A stretch of 64,000 nt of DNA, taken from positions 496,001 to 560,000 of the forward strand of contig CALYLX010000159.1 in the NCBI GenBank assembly GCA_944990035.1, read 5' to 3'. This stretch comes from Clitopilus passeckerianus. Taxonomy: Eukaryota > Basidiomycota > Agaricomycetes > Agaricales > Entolomataceae. Positions 59,493-64,000 of the stretch are shown in pieces. Position 1 is the stretch's first letter. Each line of letters opens with the position of its first letter. Both the position numbers and the translations under genes were made by a program. The notes under the pieces are model-generated. The model ran no database searches and had not been told where the DNA came from. It saw only the letters and a list, made by a program, of their open reading frames with translations.

Positions 59493-62400
59493 TCAAAGCT
59501 CGTCCCGGGGGTGCTCCTTCGTGACATCCGCTTCTGGAGTCGGAGGTTCAGAATCTCCTTCCGATGATCCCGCTGCAGCTGGAACTGAGCCAGCGTTTGC
59601 AAGGGCATTAACATCCGCGGCGGCCATTCCAGAGTGAATGAGCCCATCTTCTGCGAGTTTGCGGGTGAATTTTGCAATCTCGGAGTCATATTCTTCCCAC
59701 TCAGGTATCTGTCGCGCTCTTGACAATTTCGGCTCTTTCTGTGCAATATGTTAGTTCACGTTCAGCAGTGATGCAGCTTTCCCACTGACCGTAAGAGGGT
59801 TCTGGCAGAGATCGATAGTTTTGGCTCTATCCAGTCTGTCCTTGCTGCCTAGAGTCGTAGGAAATGTCAGAGTAGCTGAGGGGACCGATGATAACACTTA
59901 CACCATGTTTCGCACCATAACCAGTCTTCACCTAGCGAGAACTTGATGTTTGAGGTTAGTCAGAGGGCACACCAACGCGTTAGAGGAATGGGCGACATAC
60001 GATCGGTACTTCTCTCTGGAGATTGTTTGGCAAGTCTAAAAACGGGAATCAACATCATGATATTCAAAGGGCCGGCGGGAAGCACATACCTTGATCCAGA
60101 TTTGCAAGAGAGTTGGGATCAGCGGACAGCTGTTGGTATTGCCCTCGCAGAATGTCCTAACAGCGACATCAGTACAACTTCAGATAGAAATGTCCGAAGA
60201 ACTTACCCCTGCCGCCATCTGCCTGAAACGGACAAGATCGACGACGTACAGAGCACTGCGGAAGGCTGGTGAGCGTCTGTTTCGTCAAACCGCTTTGACC
60301 GGTGCACACCTGATATGATAGGGTCGCCCCTGCAGGAACTCTTTCCAGTACCCCGTCTTCCAGAACCTGAACCCTTCCATGTCGGTGTTATCGTCTCCCA
60401 TTGGAGTGTATCCGTAAGGGGCTCCATGAAGGTCTAGATCAACCAGTTCTTTGAGGTCCGCCCGTACGATCTGGTCGGCGTCGACGAAAATGACTTTCTT
60501 GAGGTCCATAGGGAAAAGAACATCAAGGAACAGAATTTTGTAAGCCCAGATGATTCTCTGTTTTTCTTTCTGTTCGCGCAGCCAGGTCGGCCATTTGTAT
60601 GTCACCAGTTCGTATTTGAAGTTGTATTTCTCGGCCATATGTGGGATAAATTCCTGCGTAACCACATATCAGCCACAAACTGCTGTGGAATGACGTCAAG
60701 GGCACTAACCAAGAAAGATGGGGAGAGGAAGTTCTCGATGAACCAGAACTTGACAGTGCTGTTGGTGTTGCGAAGCACGCTCAGAATCATGATGGACGCG
60801 AAGCGCTGAGATGAACATTTTCAGTGCAATGCCGTATGAACGTGAGAATACGACAAGTACCTCATACAATAAACCAGAGGCAACGGTAAATATGTTGATC
60901 TCTGCCTGTTCCTCTACCTTGGCCGGGGCTTGTTCCTTAGTCTTGAACAAGGAGGTCACGCTGCAAGGAGGATTATTAGCTTTAGATACCAGGCATAGAA
61001 CTTGGCTTGCAGTTCTTACCGAGAAGCAATGTCTCCGAAGAGGCCATGCGATTCGCCGTCATCGGCAGAGTTGGCCAAGACGTCGGCTCTCTCCTTACCA
61101 GGAAGTCTTGCCAATTTCGGGTACAACGTCAGACCCTCAAAACTGGTAAGCGTGATATCACTTCCAACTTCGTCAATAGTTGGACTATCCCATCCGTCGT
61201 TTCCGACGCTGCTCATCTTGAAGATGTCACGTCCTCGACCTTGCCTGATTTGGAGGGCGAAGACTCCCGGCTTGGCTTTGAATTGCAGGTAGCCAAGGTT
61301 GGCAACAACGAGGGTATCGTCAATCGGCACCGAATCTCCACCAACAAGCTCGAGCTGAACGCCCCTTGGGGCACTGTTCGTGAACAGCTCACGAGCATGT
61401 CCTTCGACGACCAAATAATCCAGGTCAAAGATTGCGTCGACGCTTCCGTCTCCAGGGAGAAGGTGGCCTAGTTGGAGATTGTCAAGGTCGTAGGCAGCTT
61501 CACGAGGCCGAACAAGCCAAGACGGAGGGACATCCATGGCAAGGGTATAGATGGGTTCTGTAGGCAGATCCTCAAAGGTCACTCGAGCGGGAATTTCCTG
61601 GCTGAGGCAACTGTCAGAAAGTGGTTGACCAAGACAAAGCCACGGAGAACGTACCCGTCGTTATCAAAGGACAATGAGGGTAGTAGATTATACCGATAGA
61701 AGCTTTTGAGCGGGATCTAGGGCAAACTTTGAGCACAGCGCTTGAGTGGAGTAAAGAAAATGGTTTACCTCGCGGTGGCGGGCGGGGTTTAGGTGAACTT
61801 CAATGAAGGTATCGGGAACATTTGATAGCCACTGGGAATGCGGTCAGTAGACCTAGTGTTGGAGTAGGCAAAGGTTTCCTACCTGTAGCAGACTAGACCA
61901 TTTCTGAGTCGTCTCACTCAGTGGGTCGATGACAACAGTGATACGATAGAGCGCAGTGGAGTTATCGCCAGCATAGAATGCACTGTACAAAGCCTTAACT
62001 CAAGAGATCCAAGAGGGCTCATTCACTACTCACGTGTATTCCGAGTCCAGGAATTGATAAGACTTGGAGCGAGGTCGAGGGTCCTGATTGAATAAACCAC
62101 TTTCGCTGGGATCAGGTTGCTGAATCGCAGAAATGATGGACGACGAGAACGAAACCGTCTGGGCGTAGGAGGCGCTACTGGATAGTCAGAAAATGAATAT
62201 AACATGTATCTGCAGCAAGACATACCGATCTTTATCATTCAAAGTATCATCGATTTCCTCAAGCGCCTGAATGACAGGTTCTGTTCGCTTCTTGAGTTCG
62301 TAGGACTCCAGAGTAGCGAAATCAGTAGTTGAAAAGTCTTTGGCTTCAATAGGGCCGACGAGCTATAACAGATATCGTGAGCTCAAAACATTCCGAAAAA

Positions 62401-64000
62401 CAAACTGAAGAAACAAATCTTACCCGTCCATTGGCAACGAGAGCGGATTGCCCAGGCTTGAGTTGCAAGTCCCTTGCCAGCAATCTGCTCGCTGTGACCC
62501 ATTTGGTGTACTGAGCCGGGTCAAAGTCGCTGACTTTGACATTTCCAGTGACCTTTAGCAGTGCATCATCTCGAGATAGCACTGCCTGATCTTCGTTATC
62601 AGTCGGTAGAGAGTCTGCACCCAGTGCGCGTGCGAGCAAGGAGGGCGAGGTTTTTGGTAATGTATTTGTAGAAATGAGATGTGCCAGGAGCCCAGATGTT
62701 ACCGGTCGGGTCGTAAGTTCAGATGGATCAATCTCCGGGTTGTGGATGAAGGAGATCCTGGTCTGCGTGCCTGGAACCTGTGGAGACTACATTAAATAAG
62801 AAAGGACGACCGAGACTTCCAGAGCGTACCACAGAAGCCAAAGCCTCCTTGACGAGATGTTCACCAGCCTCACTATCGAGATCAGCTACCACATAAGTGG
62901 TCAAAGGTATTTTTCCAGTTTCCTCTTTGAGAATGTCAGAACATGACACCCTTCATTAGATCAGAAGGTAGACATACGCGGGTAAAGGAACGAGGAAGCT
63001 TTGGCCTGGAACCTCGTCTTGGCAAACAACTCTGGAAGGTTGAAGAGCTGCAGGTTACCACCAGCACCACCGAGATGAATATAGCGGTTGCGCTTCGCAC
63101 TAGTAGATGGCTGATCATAGAAAAAGGTGGATATGATTTCGTTATGTTCGTCGGTAATTTTGCCTTCATAAACCTAGACATCGCCGTTTAGCGCCAAATC
63201 CCTATTTCCATCAAGTGCGTATTTCCGCGTACCTGCTCCTGCAGGAACTGCATCTGTTGGCCAACCTCTTGCTGCATCGATCTCAAGAACATATCATCGA
63301 ACTTGAAATGTTTGCCATTGAGGAAAGCATGGCCGTGAGGTGAGGTGGCCAAATTTGCTCCGAGACGTTGGGCATATGCAGCTGCTGAATCCAAGGGCGT
63401 ATTGTCGGCTTCTTTACCCACAATGATATCACTCAAAGTAGGTGCTGCGTCTTCGTCAGCGGTCAGGTCTTCGTAGAGGTCCTGAATGACCTTCCATTGA
63501 ACCGTCGTGACATCGGGTCCATGTTGGTCGGCAAGCTGAAGATTCTATCAGAACCAAACTCTATGAGACGTTATAACACAGGACACATACGTTGCTGATG
63601 AATGCGAGAGTCTTCTTACGACCATAATTCTTGATCAAGTGGAAGAACAGCGTCGCCATCTTCTTGCTTTCCACAGTCTCGACAACAGGAACGATTCCAA
63701 AGCGCAAAGGGAAAGTCCTCTCGATAATGTTCGCCATGGGCCCAGCAAGGAATTGGATGCTTGTAGTCTGGGATAAATCCAGGACTAAGACGACATTGAA
63801 GAGGTTGAGCTTGACGGTCGGGAAGCCGGTGTAGGACATGCGAAGGAGCTATAGAAACGCATGGTGAGCTTGATGATCATGGGGGCAATAGGCAGATGCT
63901 TACATTAAATAGAGACGGGCTCCAGCGGGCATACCTACTATCCTTCTCCATATCATTCCAGTACACAATCAAATCCCCGCCTTCCGGCCTATCGCTGGCA
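59493..64000 (-). CDS. UDP-glucose:glycoprotein glucosyltransferase (UGGT), 5' part outside window
   Basis: ER-lumen folding sensor that re-glucosylates misfolded N-glycoproteins so they re-enter the calnexin cycle. The visible part starts inside the thioredoxin-like sensor region ([56 protein letters not shown]). It continues through beta-rich domains (for example about 61016-61600) to the C-terminal GT24 catalytic domain: [53 protein letters not shown], and the DxD-type [18 protein letters not shown] at about 60450-60510. The C-terminus ends HPRDEL, an ER-retention signal. Many small introns. Its 3' end lies 281 nt upstream of the rad6 start, same strand. Confidence 0.95.

Noticed and set aside
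61007..61471. 154-codon plus-strand frame opposite the glucosyltransferase
   Set aside because: The minus-strand frame at 61016-61582 continues the UGGT protein; the plus-strand frame is its shadow.
1..64000. CRISPR arrays, rRNA genes, bacterial operons
   Set aside because: No regularly spaced repeats, rRNA-like sequence or operon-like packing; gene structure is plainly fungal.

Overview
The window is nuclear DNA of a filamentous basidiomycete, most likely a plant-litter or wood-decaying agaricomycete. Evidence: genes broken by many introns of about 50 nt, a tandem family of fungal cytochrome P450s, mushroom-type F-box, BTB and DUF6533-like 7TM proteins, and secreted plant-polymer enzymes (a cutinase and a GH7 cellobiohydrolase with a CBM1). 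Species cannot be named from sequence alone. Most genes had to be rebuilt from exons, so exact ends of multi-exon models are approximate unless stated.

Layout. 1-3.2 kb (minus): condensin HEAT-repeat subunit Ycg1/Cnd3, cut at its 3' end by the window. 3.5-4.2 kb (minus): cutinase. 5.4-23.1 kb (plus): seven tandem cytochrome P450 units, six apparently intact and one (the second) a clear pseudogene. 23.2-25.1 kb: F-box gene. 25.4-26.8 kb: BTB/POZ gene. 27.0-28.0 kb and 35.0-35.9 kb: two hemerythrin-like genes on opposite strands. 28.8-30.9 kb (minus): 7TM membrane protein whose reading frame is separated by about 1 kb of pyrimidine-rich DNA. 31.5-34.7 kb: weakly coding, including a broken fruit-body-lectin-like locus. 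36.4-38.1 kb: two CsbD-like stress genes arranged head to head around a promoter region with two perfect TGACGTCA sites. 38.3-42.2 kb: two more F-box paralogues, one frameshifted. 42.46-43.17 kb: a large imperfect palindrome with no ORF. 43.7-44.8 kb: a BTB paralogue with in-frame stops. 45.7-47.4 kb: GH7 cellobiohydrolase. 47.9-50.7 kb: splicing factor Clf1/Crooked neck. 50.8-53.2 kb and 55.3-56.6 kb: decayed F-box/leucine-rich-type genes. 53.4-55.1 kb: mitochondrial adrenodoxin reductase Arh1. 58.6-59.2 kb (minus): ubiquitin-conjugating enzyme Rad6/Ubc2. 59.5 kb to the end (minus): UDP-glucose:glycoprotein glucosyltransferase, cut at its 5' end.

Conserved single-copy housekeeping genes (condensin, Clf1, Arh1, Rad6, UGGT) frame a gene-family-rich accessory interior (P450, F-box, BTB, hemerythrin, CsbD) where duplications, inversions, pseudogenes and a foldback repeat concentrate. 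The P450 array may serve secondary metabolism or detoxification, but no terpene cyclase, PKS or NRPS is visible beside it. The most unusual structures are the foldback element near 42.8 kb, the CRE-linked inverted CsbD pair, the interrupted 7TM gene, a Rad6 gene whose first coding exon is just the ATG, and GC-AG introns in two housekeeping genes.
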